Shown one piece after another: positions 12,353-24,000 of a stretch of DNA of 64,000 nt. The position numbers and the translations under genes are program-made. The notes under the pieces are model-generated. The model had not been told where the DNA came from. It ran no database searches and saw only the letters and a list, made by a program, of their open reading frames with translations. Within the stretch, counting starts at the first letter, position 1, and every line of letters begins with the position of its first letter. Source of the stretch: Saccharum officinarum (lineage: Eukaryota > Streptophyta > Magnoliopsida > Poales > Poaceae); NCBI GenBank assembly GCA_020631735.1, contig CM036197.1:46113880-46177879 (forward strand), given 5' to 3'.

Positions 12353-12665
12353 TCACGCATAAAGCGGATCTCACCCTTTTAACCGTACGTTTGGATCTAG
12401 TTTCTTTTTCAATCTCGCCGTGTCTCCGCAACCGTGTCGTTGCCGAACCCGCTGACCTCGCTCGCGCCCGCGCACCACCACCGCTGCCGCGCCCTACGCC
12501 CGCACCACCGCCGTTGCAGCCGCGCCTGCGCCCGCGCGCCGCCGCAGCGCGCCCTGCGCCACGCTCGCGCGCCGCCGTAGCCTCACCACCGGTGACCTCC
12601 CCTGCGCCCTAGCTTCTCCTCAGGAACCTTTTGCTGTGCACGCTCTTCAAAGTCCTTGCGAAGTT

Positions 12666-12712
12666 CACCCCTAACCCTAACCCTAGATCGCAAGGTTCAC
12701 CAAAAACCCTAA
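12666..12712 (+). repeat. Telomere-like CCCTAA motifs
   Basis: Two short runs, CCCCTAACCCTAACCCTAG and AAACCCTAACCCTAG, resemble the plant telomere unit CCCTAAA but lack the third A and are too short to be an interstitial telomere. More likely a CT-rich leader motif (telo-box like). Confidence 0.45.
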
Positions 12713-13087
12713 CCCTAGGTCGCTAGGTTTTCATCTTTGAAATCATCACCGTCTTCGTGATCGTCTCCGTCTCCGCAAGGGTTTCGGTCGCCATCTTCGG
12801 GTAACCCTAATACGTCGAGATTGTCTTCCGGTCATCGGATCATCGCTCGTCGAGGTAGCTATCGCGGTCATCTCATATCTTACCTCACCTGCTTGCTCTT
12901 ACTAGGATCTCACTTATCTTTTAGATATATATGTTGCTTATAGTAGATCCATCTATTCTATCGTTTCAGTTTGTCCTATTAGTGCTGAGTGGTTCAGGTG
13001 ATCAATTGTGAATCCGAGGCCAAGCCTGCGGATACGGATTGAGGCCAAGCCTCACAAGGTTCAGTACATCATCTGTCTTGTCAGTTT

Positions 13088-15535
13088 GTGTCAGTTCAGC
13101 CGCTTGTCAGTATGGTCTATTGCAAGAACACTGGCGGGGCACCCAGTGACAGGGATGACAGTCCTCCCAGGATGACAGAGATAGCTCGCGGGAAGCGAGT
13201 AAAGATTGCTGCAAAGAAAAGGAAAAGAACTCTTACAGAGGCAGAGATAGCTCAGGCAGTTGCAGATGTAGCAGAGGCAACAGAGAGGGGTGGCAGGAGC
13301 AGTGGTATTCGCATTGGAGAGAGTCGCTTTTATCTTGAAGGTAGACAACTCGGCATAGAGGCCACAGAGGAGACAGTAGAGGCTACAGAGGAGACAGTGG
13401 ATGCCTCTGCAGAGCAGCCTATAGAGGATCCACAGGAGACTAAGGAGCAGACAGTACAGACTCCACAGCATCGTTGCTCAGGACGTACGCGTGCTCAGGT
13501 CACTCCCAGGCCAGAGGGTCAGCGTCGTGGAGGTCGTCCACCTCCCAGGGCTAGAGGTCACCCACCTATGGAGCACTTTGACCTCAAGGGTGCTATAGCC
13601 AGACAGGTCCAGGCCCTCAGGTTTGTTGAGGTGTCTCGGTGGTTCCCACCCCAGCGGGATCCCCGGGCGTCAGAGGGCTTCTACACACCTCTGCACGAGG
13701 ATTTCTATAGGGCCTATGTCGACAGTGGAATAGCTTTCAGACCACAGAGAGTCTGTTGACTAGAGGCACTAGTTGAGGTGGTTGGTGAGCAACTTCGTCC
13801 ACATCTGTCTTTTCTGCCTGGACTATCAGATCTACTTGGACGGACTGGAGCATACTACGGAACCTGGGTCAGAGAGTTTTACTCGTCACTATGGATCGAC
13901 CCTGCACATCAGTTCATTCACTTTGTTTTCAGAGGTCGTGACCGCAGGTTATACAGCACCAGGGTATGGGAGATTCTCAGACTCCCTGCTTCAGAGACCA
14001 AGATCCATCAGTTGTGCTTCGGACAGACTGCTCCTCCGAGACGCCCTCACGGCGGGACAGTGCCTCCTACTGACTTGATTTGACCCTGCTTTTATGAGCC
14101 TTTTGATGAAGGGTCTCGACGCACGCCAGCACCCATAGCGAGAGAGCTGGATGCTATAGTGAGGAGGACACTTCTTCCTAGACTTGGATACAGAGAGGGT
14201 CTCACTCGCATGCAGCTATGGGTGATACATCACCTCATCTCACAGACCCCGTTTGACCTTTGGGATCTGATGCTTTATGAGATGGAGGATACCTTGGCAG
14301 AGGGGTTTAAGGGACACAGGCAACTACTATATGCACACTGGATCTGCTTCATTATTAGGACTGCCTGTGAGTTGCCTGCAGAGATTAGAGCTGAAATTTC
14401 TGATACTACCACAGCCTTCCCAGAGTATGACATCCGCCAGCTGTGGGCATTAGTGACTAGAGAGCAGGCACCTGGCCCAGGACAGCGACAGAGGCCAGAG
14501 GTACCAGAGATAGCCACTGAGCAGGACGAGACCATTGAGGGTCTTGCCGAGGCAGAGCTTGCAGATTTAGATGCTCAGCCGGCTGATCAAGCCGAGGATG
14601 TGGCCACTGACAGCATAGATGAAGACTACGAGCCCATCCCCCGGTACCGCTCTCCTCGGCCTCACAACCATGAGGCCGGTGGCTCTGGCTCAGCCTCCCG
14701 CTCAGATCCAGCCATGGTGGCTATCCTTGAGAGGTTGACCCAAGCCCAGGAGAGACGGGAGATATAGATGCAGCGACAGGCACAGGACTTAGCTGCAGCG
14801 TTTGCACAGATTCAGGCTCGCCAGGACGAGCTCCAGAGGCAGCAGCTCGAGTTTCAGCGACAGCAGTTTGAGATGCAGAGGTAGCAGGCAGCCACTCAGC
14901 AGCAGTACTTAGAGCTCCTGCGCCACCTTGTCACTGTGGGAGTACCGCCGCCACTGTCTGTCCTGACTCTAGCTTTACAGTCCAGTGGACCTCAGAGTCA
15001 GGGGCAGCCGAGTTTTCAGTACACCTCCCCTCAGCAGCAGATACCGCAGACATTTCAGTCTCCGAGCTACACGCCTATCCACACAGGATTCACTCCACCA
15101 GCTCAGCCGGGACCTCACCTACTTCCAGGCACTGTATTCCCTGACTTTAGTGCTACATACAGTGAGCTGACTGGACAGCCGTCACCGTCATACACTACTC
15201 TTGTGTCTACCTCAGAGATGTCGGCTTCAGAGAATGCTGCGTTTCCAGTGACAGGGGCTCCTACTACAAACACTCTGCCTTTCTCAGTTGCATCTACAGA
15301 TCCTCCCACTCTAGGTGTCTTTCAGGCTCAGGCGACAGTGAACGATCCGATAGTTGCTTCTACACCTTCAGTCACTGCACCTCCTCTACAAACCCAGACT
15401 ACTTCACTGCCACGTTCAGCTTCAGAGGGTCAGCCTGACAGTTCAGAGTCTGAGGAGGACACTTCACAGTTCGTGATCACTCCGCGCTCCTCGGCACCTG
15501 ACACGACAGCTTCTGTTCCCCCGTCAGATCCCTAG
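13088..15535 (+). pseudogene. Sirevirus extra 3' ORF ('env-like'), four in-frame stops
   Basis: From ATG 13088 to TAG 15533-15535 a single frame of about 815 codons runs without any shift, broken only by TGA at 13757 and 14081 and TAG at 14765 and 14882. The N-terminal part is basic, then an acidic repeat (EATEETVEATEETVD), an RG/P-rich patch, a globular region with VREFYSSLWIDPAHQFIHFVF and RVWEILRLP, a Gln-rich coiled coil (about 14770-14880) and a Pro/Ser/Thr/Gln-rich tail. ORFs in this place are usually called env-like in sireviruses; the globular part reminds me more of the plant 'putative transposon protein' families. I see no convincing membrane helix. Function unknown. Confidence 0.7.
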
Positions 15536-15957
15536 ATTAGTTTTTTGGCGGTTGATGCCAAAGGGGGAGAGAGAGAGAGCATAAATTTAGGGGGAGTGGT
15601 GATAGAGGGTTTTGTTTTTCGTGTGTGCTACTTTCATGCATCATGTTTACTTTTCTCGCCCTGCATTGTGTGACAATAAGTTTGTGAGACTACGTCTTAA
15701 TCATTATGTCACTTATTGGTTTTTAGTTCATAAGGTTATGCTTCCGTGCCTTACTCCGATTTCATATGAGCTATGATTTATGTGTACTAACTCTTCATAT
15801 TTTATCTTATGAGTACACTCAGTTGGCTTGGAACACATAAGCAATGACTAACCCTTTGTGCTTACAGCTTTTTGCTTATGTGAACCAAGCATGATCAAAA
15901 ACCTCAACTCATATCTTCTGAATCTAAGTGTTGTCATCAATCACCAAAAGGAGAGAT
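15536..15957 (+). other. Sirevirus 3' untranslated region with polypurine tracts
   Basis: Contains CCAAAGGGGGAGAGAGAG (about 15558), AGGGGGAGTGG (about 15589) and ACCAAAAGGAGAGAT directly before the 3' LTR at 15958. Several polypurine-tract-like motifs upstream of the 3' LTR are characteristic of sireviruses; the last one is the likely plus-strand primer. Confidence 0.8.
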
Positions 15958-17581
15958 TGAAAAGCATCTAGGCCCCGTGTTGGTTTCGGCAATTGATGAC
16001 AACGCATAATTACCATGACTAACGTGTGTTTTGCAGAAACGTTGGTAAGTTAGGTCATGGAGATGATAACTGCTTTGGGCATATGGTATTCATGTCCCTT
16101 GATGAAATTCGTTTCGGTTTTCAAAGGATCAACAATTAAGATTAAGGACGGTTAGTTCGGATGTCAAGGTGTTGAGTTACATCTGGAATAGTCGTTAGGA
16201 TCTTTGTTTCTTCCTTTGACCGTACTATAAAGGGGGGCATGAGCGAGTAGCTTGACCTAGGTGAGTCTTATGTTTAGGTGTGGTGCACACTTGTCAAACT
16301 TAGCACTAGGTAGCTCGAGAAAAGCTCAGAGTTCAGTTGGAAGCAACTTGGTTCAAGTTGCATCGCGTTAGAAGACGTTTGAGCCGTTTACTATGACCGG
16401 ACGCGGTCCTGGTCATGACGGACGCGTTCGGTCAGTACTAACACTTCACTGCGGTTTCAACTGATCGACCGGACGCGGTCCTTGAGAGGACCGGACGCGG
16501 TGGTCAGTCTGACACATGTTCAGAGGGTAAACAGCGTAATCGGACGCGACTGTGAAGTGATCGGCGCGTCCGGTCACGTTCCAGTAAGGTCCCGTGGTGA
16601 CCTGACGCGTCCGGTCACCTATGATCGGACGCGGTCGTCGTCAGGTCATCTTTTCAGTAAGCTCTTGCATGATCGGACGCGTCCGGTCATCCTGATCGGC
16701 GCGTCCGGTCATCTCAGACGGGCGTTCGGTCATCACAGATCGGCGCGTCGGTACTCAGCGTAGCTTTCGGTTTTCGACCGTTACACTGACCTCGGCGCGT
16801 CTGGTCATGTCGACAGGCGCGTCGGTCAGTGCGCGTTTTGCTGATTCGAAGGTAACGGTTGGATTTATCTGAGGGGTGTATAAATACATCCCCTCACCTC
16901 TTTTAGAGGCCTCTTGCTCATTTGTTCAGCTGAGAAACACCTTTGAAGTGCAAGGGAGTGCAAGAGCCCTAGTGAGGATAGAGATTTGCGAATCAAAGTT
17001 TGAGAATCCTCTCTAGTGACAAGAGTGTAGCAAGTGTGCATCCATCTTCTTCATTAGGCTTGTTGTGGTCAAGTGAGAGTTCTAGCTTGTTACTCTTGGT
17101 GATCGCCATCACCTAGACGGTTTGGGTGGTGATTGGGAGTTTGGTGATCATCCGACGAGATTGTGGGTGACCAACTCAAGTTGTGAGCGGTTTTGGGTGA
17201 TTCGCCACGACGGAGCGTCGAAGAATCAACCGTAGAGAGCACTTGATCTTGCGCGGATCAAGGGGGAGCTACACCTTGCGCGGGTGCTCCAACGAGGACT
17301 AGTGGGGAGTGGCGACTCTCCGATACCTCGGCAAAACATCGCCGTGTTCCTAACCCTTACTTTCAAGCATTTACTTTCGTGCATTACTTTCATTGCTTGT
17401 TTACTTTCCTAGAATTGCATGCTAGTCTAGGATTGGAACTTAGGGTGCAAACTTTTTATCGATAGAATCACAAGGAACACTAGTAGGCACTAGGGGTGAG
17501 TTTGGCTTGTAGATTTAATTCTTGCAATTAATTTTTAGAAAAGCCAATTCACCCCCCTCTTTGGCATCTTGATCCTTTTAA
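15958..17581 (+). repeat. Sirevirus 3' LTR, full length
   Basis: Starts TGAAAAGCATC after the polypurine tract and ends ...TTGATCCTTTTAA. The start is alignable with the outer solo LTR read on its own sense strand (TGAAAGGTCCTTGTTTGG), which supports this boundary. Compared with the 5' copy it has many one-base losses in C, G or A runs (see findings). Confidence 0.88.
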
Positions 17582-17814
17582 GTGGCTCGGTGATGGTGGC
17601 AGTCTTGGGAGCCGACGCCGCTCGAAAATGGGCTCGCCGGTGGGCTTCTGCCCTTTTTATTTTTTTAAGTCTATTTTTGCAGAAGGGAAACTGATGACTG
17701 CGTTAATGGGCTAACCGCGTAGATCTTCATTAACGCAGACCTTTCGACGGAGCAGACGCCTTGCGCACTCGGTTAACCTATTTTACCCGCCTAAGAAAGA
17801 TTTCTGTAGTAATG

Positions 17815-19091
17815 ACGAGTATCGGTAACATGCCCCGGCTAGACATAGGAGGGTACACCGTGTAGCACTCTAGCGCCCATCACTCTTGAAAAGAGATCAG
17901 GGTTCCGAAGCAATAGCTTTTAAGATATAAGGAGCCATAGTTAAAGATATGTGACACAATAAAAATACCAAATAATAGCAAATTAGTTTCATTAACTTTG
18001 GTATGGAATATCAAATTTTTTCATCAATTTTGTGTGGATTATGTCTTAATAGCGTATTTATTTGAATTTGTNNNNNNNNNNNNNNNNNNNNNNNNNNNNN
18101 NNNNNNNNNNNNNNNNNNNNNNNNNNNNNNNNNNNNNNNNNNNNNNNNNNNNNNNNNNNNNNNNNNNNNNNTTTTTCAAATTTAACTGGATTTTGAAATT
18201 TGAGTTTAAATTCAAAAAGGGACACATTTTCAGATTTGGTAATTTAGAATTTACTTTTGATTTTATATTGAAACTTCAAAATCTCCAAACATCAAAGTTG
18301 TATATCTTGACCAGACCTACAACTTTGCTGTTCAAAACTTTTTAAAATTCAGCCTCCATTTTGAAATCTTAGTTTGGGGACAAAAATGAATTAAATTTGA
18401 AATTTGTTTATTCTCAAAATTGCTCCACATTTTTCACTAAAACTTTGAAAACTCAAAACACCAAAGTTGTAGCCCTTGAAAAGTTCTACAAACTTGGTTT
18501 TGAACTTTTTCCCAAATTTTGCTTAGATTTTGAATTATTTCAAAAGGGGTAAAACAGGGTTTTGAAATTTAGGGTTTTCGGAGGGATTTTAAATTGGAAT
18601 TTGTTGCTACTTTGATTTGTGATTACTTAGTGATCAAAACCTCACCCAAGGGCATCATTTGGACCAACATGACATGGTTGACCAAATGCCACTCTTGGTT
18701 GACCAATTAGCTTTAAAAATTCTTTTACATTTCTCCCCAGATTTGAATTTAAATTTGAATCGGAAAACTCGTGACAAGTTTTGGGACTCCAATTCAAACT
18801 CAAATTTGGAGCTTCATTTTAAATGTTGTACTTGAGCTCATACCCTACACTTGACACTAGTGGGCAACACAGTCGCACACCTCAAATTACGCAGGGCATG
18901 GACTAAGTATTTGCGGTGGCATTCGAAATTAGGGTTTTCGGGTTCGGAGCACACCACTGAGAAACACATTCAACCTAGATAAGTAAACTTGTTTTAGTTG
19001 ATGCATAACAATGTTAACCTAATAGAGATGCTTTGCAATGCATTATGATGACATGGCAGATTAATTAGCACTATAACACCCGGGGTGTTAC
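17815..19091 (-). mobile_element. L-family LTR fragment
   Basis: On the minus strand it starts at 19091 with TGTAACACCCCGGGTGTTATA, then AT-rich sequence with CAAAGTTGTAG-type motifs common in grass gypsy LTRs. It abuts the truncated T1 LTR at 19092. The left part is interrupted by a 100-N gap and its other end is not visible; bases 17815-17990 may be older flank of the CACTA element. Confidence 0.5.
18072..18171. other. Assembly gap (100 N)
   Basis: Exactly 100 N, the usual placeholder for a gap of unknown size. Order across it should not be trusted. Confidence 0.99.
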
Positions 19092-19959
19092 AGAAGCAGT
19101 CCCAAGTCTCAAAAGAGAATGAAAATGTGGAAGTGTTGCTTGTGTTTGTCCTGCCCCTAGGGGGAGCCCTCTGCCTCCCCTTTTATAGGCTCAAGTGGAG
19201 GCAGAGGTGTACAAAAAAAACACTAGGGCGATGTCTTAGAGAAGAAGGTTCGGCGGGTACTGCAGCATCTGCTGTAGCGACATGCTTTGGTAATGGCCGG
19301 CCATCCCGGGGTATCGTGGCGATGTTGATGACGGGACGGTGATACATCCTAGGTGCTGTGGCGGGCGTGCGATCCCCTGTAGCCGACGTGCGGGCATTGA
19401 TCCTTTGTTGACTGACAGCGATCGAGACCGGGTCGGGGCATAGCTGAGGGGGTCGACGAGGAACGGATAATACCGAGCCCCAGAAAACTCGGGCGTGGTG
19501 GTTGTCGCTTTGTGAGTCGAGGGGTCGTCGATGGTAGAACAGTGTTCGACATGATGTGAATAGTGGCAGACTTTTTACTGTCATACCGGGATGGCCAGCA
19601 AAAAGTATGATTAGACACGGACGCTGCTCCCACGCCGGTGGCACTGCAGCCACATTGGTGGGATGGTTGCATTAAATGCCTTGTCAGTGAGTAGGTGGAT
19701 GAGGGGAGGTCGACCGGCTCGACCCTGGGTCGTGCGAGTCGGAGATTTTCTGAGGTCGAGGTTTTCAGTCGAGAGGGCCTCGTGCGAGTCGGAACATAGT
19801 CGAGGGTGCCCCGTCTTCATGCGTATGCGGGCTTGGCTCGGCGTATCCATACAGGCAGAGCCTTGATTCGATTTTTTAGGGGGTTTCAGGGCGTGGATTC
19901 CTTGGGGGTTTGCTCCTTTTAATCGTTGGTTTGGGTACCCCTAATTTCGGTACCCGACA
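19092..19959 (-). repeat. T1 3' LTR, truncated
   Basis: Aligns with 43239-44105. Its outer 200 bp (equivalent of 43036-43238) are missing and replaced by the L-family fragment ending at 19091. On the minus strand it starts TGTCGGGTACCGAAATTAGGGG. A TATA-like CCTATAAAAGG lies at 19179-19190 on the minus strand. Confidence 0.85.
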
Positions 19960-19982
19960 GTAGCCCCCGAGCCTTTGCGCGA
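19960..19982 (-). other. T1 polypurine tract region
   Basis: Minus strand reads GCGCAAAGGCTCGGGGGCTAC ending one base before the 3' LTR; the T2 tract (41633-41650) has the same AAAGGCTCAGGGGCTAC form. Confidence 0.75.
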
Positions 19983-21072
19983 GTGTGGACACTCTCGCAG
20001 AGGCTCAGCGAGTTATGAACTGGAGTCGTAGCGTCGTCGCTCTTCCGGTGGGTGCGTGCAAGCGCACCTACCGGGTGTAGCCCCCGAGGCCTCGGAGGAG
20101 TGGGTGACTCCTCCGAGGGCTTTTAATACGGTTATGTTGAGGGGTGTTCCCGTGTTCGAGCCCCTGTGGAGTGTTTGGTCCTCTTCCATCGAGGCTAGCT
20201 TATTGTGAGCAAGCCCCCGAGCCTCGTGCGCGTGAGGTTGCTCGGGGTCCTGCCCGTCTTTAATCGTGTGACCCTTACGCATCCTTTAGGTAAGGAAGAG
20301 GGACGTGAACGCCATACTACCCTTGAGGGGTGAATTCCGACGGTCTCTAGTGAGCTGCTAGCGGGAAATTTGAGTGGGAGCCCGTGCCCCATTTGATAGG
20401 GGTCAGCTAGCGACCGCGGAGGCGCTCTCCAAAGTGCCAAAGAGTTGTCATGTGGATCTCGGCTCCGTTCGATGGGATCCGAGGGCTCGACACCTCCCTC
20501 TGAGGGGATTCCACCGCCGACCCCTCCTTTAGCCTCAAATATGTCTGAGGGTGTCTCGAGAAAGCGGCTCGAGTCTTGGCCTTGTACGGGCCCGCTCTCA
20601 GTCATCCATAACTCTGTTTACTCGAGGGCAGCTGTCGAACCCCGGTTGAGGGCTAGCTTTCGAACCCTCGAGGTTTGTAGTAGGCTTGGAGCCCGTGGTT
20701 CCTTTGCCTGGAAGTGTCCGTATGTGAGCTTTCCTTCCCGCCGTTGGGGTGCATCTTTTTAGGGAGGAAGCGAAAACGGCGTGGTAGTAGGTGGCGTGGC
20801 AGGCGGTTGGCGAGCGAACGGCTGACCCGTGCCTATGTATGCTGGTTTCGAGGGAGCGGTTAGATAAGAGCATTAAATGCGGAAACTTTACTTGCCTCTT
20901 CACCAGATCCGCCCGTTGGCCTTCCATCGGGGTATAAATACGGAGCCTAGGGTTTCGTTTGTTCCTTCCTAGCCTTTTACAACTGCCTCCTCTTTCCTTT
21001 GCCTCCATTAGCCATTCTCTACTGCCACCATCATCCCTTCCCTGCCACCGCCGTGTTCCAATCCTTGCACCT
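19983..21072. promoter_or_regulatory. T1 3' region and promoter of the antisense gene
   Basis: Non-coding. On the plus strand TATAAATA at 20933-20940 lies 133 bp before the ATG at 21073, followed by a C/T-rich leader. The matching T2 region has TATATAAAG 146 bp before its ATG. This suggests that the antisense gene is driven by its own promoter and not by the LTR. Several short direct repeats of GTAGCCCCCGAG occur at 19960-20220. Confidence 0.55.
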
Positions 21073-24000
21073 ATGGCGGGAAAGAGCCCGGTCCTCCCCA
21101 CGGATGCATGGATTCGATCCTCGGTGACGGAGAAGAAGCTGCAGGAGCTCGTGTGCGATGGTCTCCTACATCCGAGGACAAGCCGGGACCTGCCAGAGTA
21201 GAGGGTGCTGCCGACCAACCATCGGGAGCCGACGCCACCGGAGGGCTACATGGTTAGCTTCGTCACCTTCCATGAGAGGGGGTTCGGGGTGCCGCTGAGC
21301 CAATTTATGCGGGCCATCCCGCATTACTACGGGGTGGAGCTCCATCATCTTGCCCCTAACTCCATCTCACAAGCCACCATTTTTGCGGCCATCTGAGAGG
21401 GGTACTTGGGGATCGAGCCCCACTGGAAGTTGTGGCTCCACCTTTTCAAGGCGGAGCACTTCGCCAAGATGGCGGGCGAGAAGGGAGTACGGCAGGCGGT
21501 GCACGCCGAAAGCTGCACTATCCAAGTGTGGGTGGGTCGAGGCAATCTCTACATCCTGACCCAGCTCATCTCGTCGAACAGCGGGTGGCATGACGGCTGG
21601 TTCTACCTACGCAATGACGATGACCACCTGCCCCGCTTCACCGGGCAGGTACTGATGTCCTGGAAGAACAATTGGTCGTACGGCGTCGTCGAGGAAGACC
21701 AGCCGAAGCTGCAGCCACTCCTCTACACGTTGAGGAGACTTCACCTATGCAGACTGACCATGGGCATGGTGGCTGCTAGCCCTGGGCGTTCGGTCTGACC
21801 GAACCGATCGGTCTCGGTCTTCGGTCATTTCGAAAGTTCGGTCATCTAAAAACGGAGACCGATCGGTTAGTTTCAAAACTCAGGACCGAGCAAGTTCGAT
21901 CTCGGTTAGTTCGGTTCGATCTCGGTCATGACCGAACTAACCGAACTTCACAAAATAACTACTAAATATTGTAATTTGTAGCAAATTTTACCAATATTTT
22001 TTCTATTTTAAGGCAAAATACAATACAAAATATAGATTAAACATAGTGATAAGAGTGATGGTTGATATAAACCCACTAGAATAAATATTATATCACTAAT
22101 AATAGTCTAAATTACATATTATGTCAACAAAATTCAAATGTTCGGTTAATTCGGTTAGTTCGGTTACCCGAGGGTAATGACCGAACTAAGTCCGGTTAGT
22201 TCGGTTACTTCAAACTGAAGACCGAACTTGTGACCGAAATTTTCGGTCTCGGTCACTTCGGTCTCAATCTCGGTTAGTTCGGTTCGGTCTTTGGTCTTCG
22301 GTTAATTATGCCCAGGGCTAGTGGCTGCCTCGTTCCACCACCGGAGGGTCCTGCCCTTGATGCAGCGTCGGCTGCGATTGGACAAGATGAAACCAGGTGT
22401 CTCGTTGGAGGGGAGTAGGATGTCACACGAGACCCTCCTCCTCAACGAGGTCGTCCGGTGCGCTCGGTGGGTGATGGGCGGTTTCAAACAGGAGGACATC
22501 GATAGAGTTCCTATGCGGCCCAATCAGGGATTCAAGCCCCTGGTAAGTGTTGTCTTGTTGGTCTCGTGCCCTCCTTTCTTCTAGGTCTCATTGATTTAGC
22601 CCGTCGAGTTTTTTGTGCAGGACCTGTTAGCGGTTAAGGACTCACTGCCACCAGTCCCAGAGGATCGCACCGCTCGATAGGTGAGACGCTTCTCCATGGC
22701 TCAGGAGAAAAAGGAGAAAGATGCCACAAAAAAGCAGTGCAACAGAAAGATCCTCGAGCGTGAGGCGTTGATAAAATGCCGTCACCAGCAAAGGCTCGAG
22801 GGTCTCTCTGAGGAGGAGTCCCCCTCGAAGATGGCCTCAGAGGAGGAGGATGAGGACAGTGATGACAATGACGTCGGGTCATGATATGATACCGTGACTT
22901 TCCTTGCGCACCTCCCTGACGTACGGTCCCTGTAGGGGCCCATCGGCGGGGGGTCAACCTCCCAGGCATCGAGGGCAGCCTTAGCACCTGTCGAGGGGGA
23001 GGAAGAGCGAGCGAAAGGAAGGGCACAAGAGGGGCCTTCAGAAAGGGGATCCACCGAGCCTAGGGTCCATCCGACGACATCGGTGGCGCCGCGCCTGCAT
23101 GCCCGGTCACCTCGGACCTCGTTGGCGGGTGGGTCAGCGATGTCGACGCCTAAGACTAGGGCGTCATCATCAGGCATGAGGACCTGAGGCCAGATGGCCT
23201 CAACGGCATGGAGGACCACAGAGGCCTCGTCAGCCTAGGCACCAAGGAGCTCCGGGCCGACCATAGGCTTGACGGAGGGGCCGTCACAGAAGCCCTCAGG
23301 TGGATCAAGGAAGACGGGGGCAAAACCCCTGATCCCTATGTCCGGGTAAGTGTCTCGTGTTGTCTTTCTGACAAGTTTATTTCGCTCCTCGTTCTCATGT
23401 TCTTATTCGTTGTGCAGCCTTAAGCGCAAGGCAAAGCCGGCAGGCATGACACCCGCCAAGGCGCTCAAGGCCAGAGCCACTCTAATGATGCAGATGCCGG
23501 CCGACACTGCCACCTGGGTTGCAAGGTGCCAGGCGGTGACAGAGCAACTTAAGGCGAAAGAAGCCACTGTCAAGGCCGGTGTGAGCGCTCAGGAGGGCAC
23601 CAGAGTTGGGGACATCGCTCAGCTGCCGGAGCGGGTCGAGGCAGCCCCGGGCGCTACCGGGCTCAACCGGTCCGGATGTGACGAACAAGAGCTTGGAGAC
23701 CGTCAAGGCCGGCGAGGCCACAACATCCGCCCGTGACGTAGGGCGGGTGGATGTTGAAGAGACAAGGGACGTGGTGGAGACCCCGTAAGATGCGGGGAAG
23801 GAGGAGGAGCTGCCAGAACTACAGACGGAGCGAAAGGAGCTGGAACAACAGCCGCAACACCAACAGCAGCAAGAGCGGCCATCGCAGCTGTAACCAAAAG
23901 CAGAGCTGCGTGAGCTAAGCCAGCTGGAGAGGCCGGTGGCCGAGGTGGAAAGGGAGGTGGCCGCGCCACCGCCCAACACCTAGGCGGAGGCGCTGGCTAG

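Larger units (their letters stand above)
11522..13087 (+). other. Sirevirus spacer between pol and the extra ORF
   Basis: Non-coding. Holds a second palindrome cluster (12019-12352), a Pro/Ala-codon-rich GC block (about 12410-12610) with no clear gene, and CCCTAA-type repeats near 12670-12712. The cluster may mark a second promoter or structured leader for the extra ORF; this is inference. Confidence 0.6.
4375..17581 (+). mobile_element. Sirevirus (Ty1/copia, SIRE/Maximus lineage) LTR retrotransposon
   Basis: LTRs at 4375-5893 and 15958-17581 enclose a tRNA-Met-type primer site, gag with two zinc knuckles and a coiled coil, protease, integrase, RT, RNase H, then an extra 3' ORF. Copia order (INT before RT), several A/G-rich tracts before the 3' LTR, and LTR palindromes of the CCGGACGCGTCCGG type are known marks of the Sirevirus genus. 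The 5' LTR starts at the homologue of base 16081, so its first 123 bp are missing and no target duplication can be seen. Gag, the gag/pol border and two pol junctions carry stops or frameshifts, so the copy is not autonomous as sequenced. Confidence 0.9.
3947..17814. mobile_element. CACTA (CMC/En-Spm) transposon shell filled by a sirevirus
   Basis: The left end reads CACTACTACAAAAAAATGA and the right end reads GATTTCTGTAGTAATG, which is the inverted CACTACTACAGAAATC with one change. Flanking triplets are ACC (3944-3946) and ACG (17815-17817), a 3-bp duplication with one mismatch. The left 428 bp hold subterminal repeats of TTTACGGAGGC (near 4060, 4100, 4150, 4200); the right 230 bp hold weaker ACGGAG/CGC matches. 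No transposase is present, so this is a non-autonomous derivative of about 0.66 kb plus the inserted copia element. It could instead be two separate CACTA ends brought together. Confidence 0.65.

Noticed and set aside
12391..12612. 73-codon Pro/Ala/Arg-rich frame before the sirevirus 3' ORF
   Set aside because: Simple-sequence composition; no start context and no conserved feature.
12666..12712. Interstitial telomere
   Set aside because: Only two or three CCCTAA units, no array, inside a retrotransposon.
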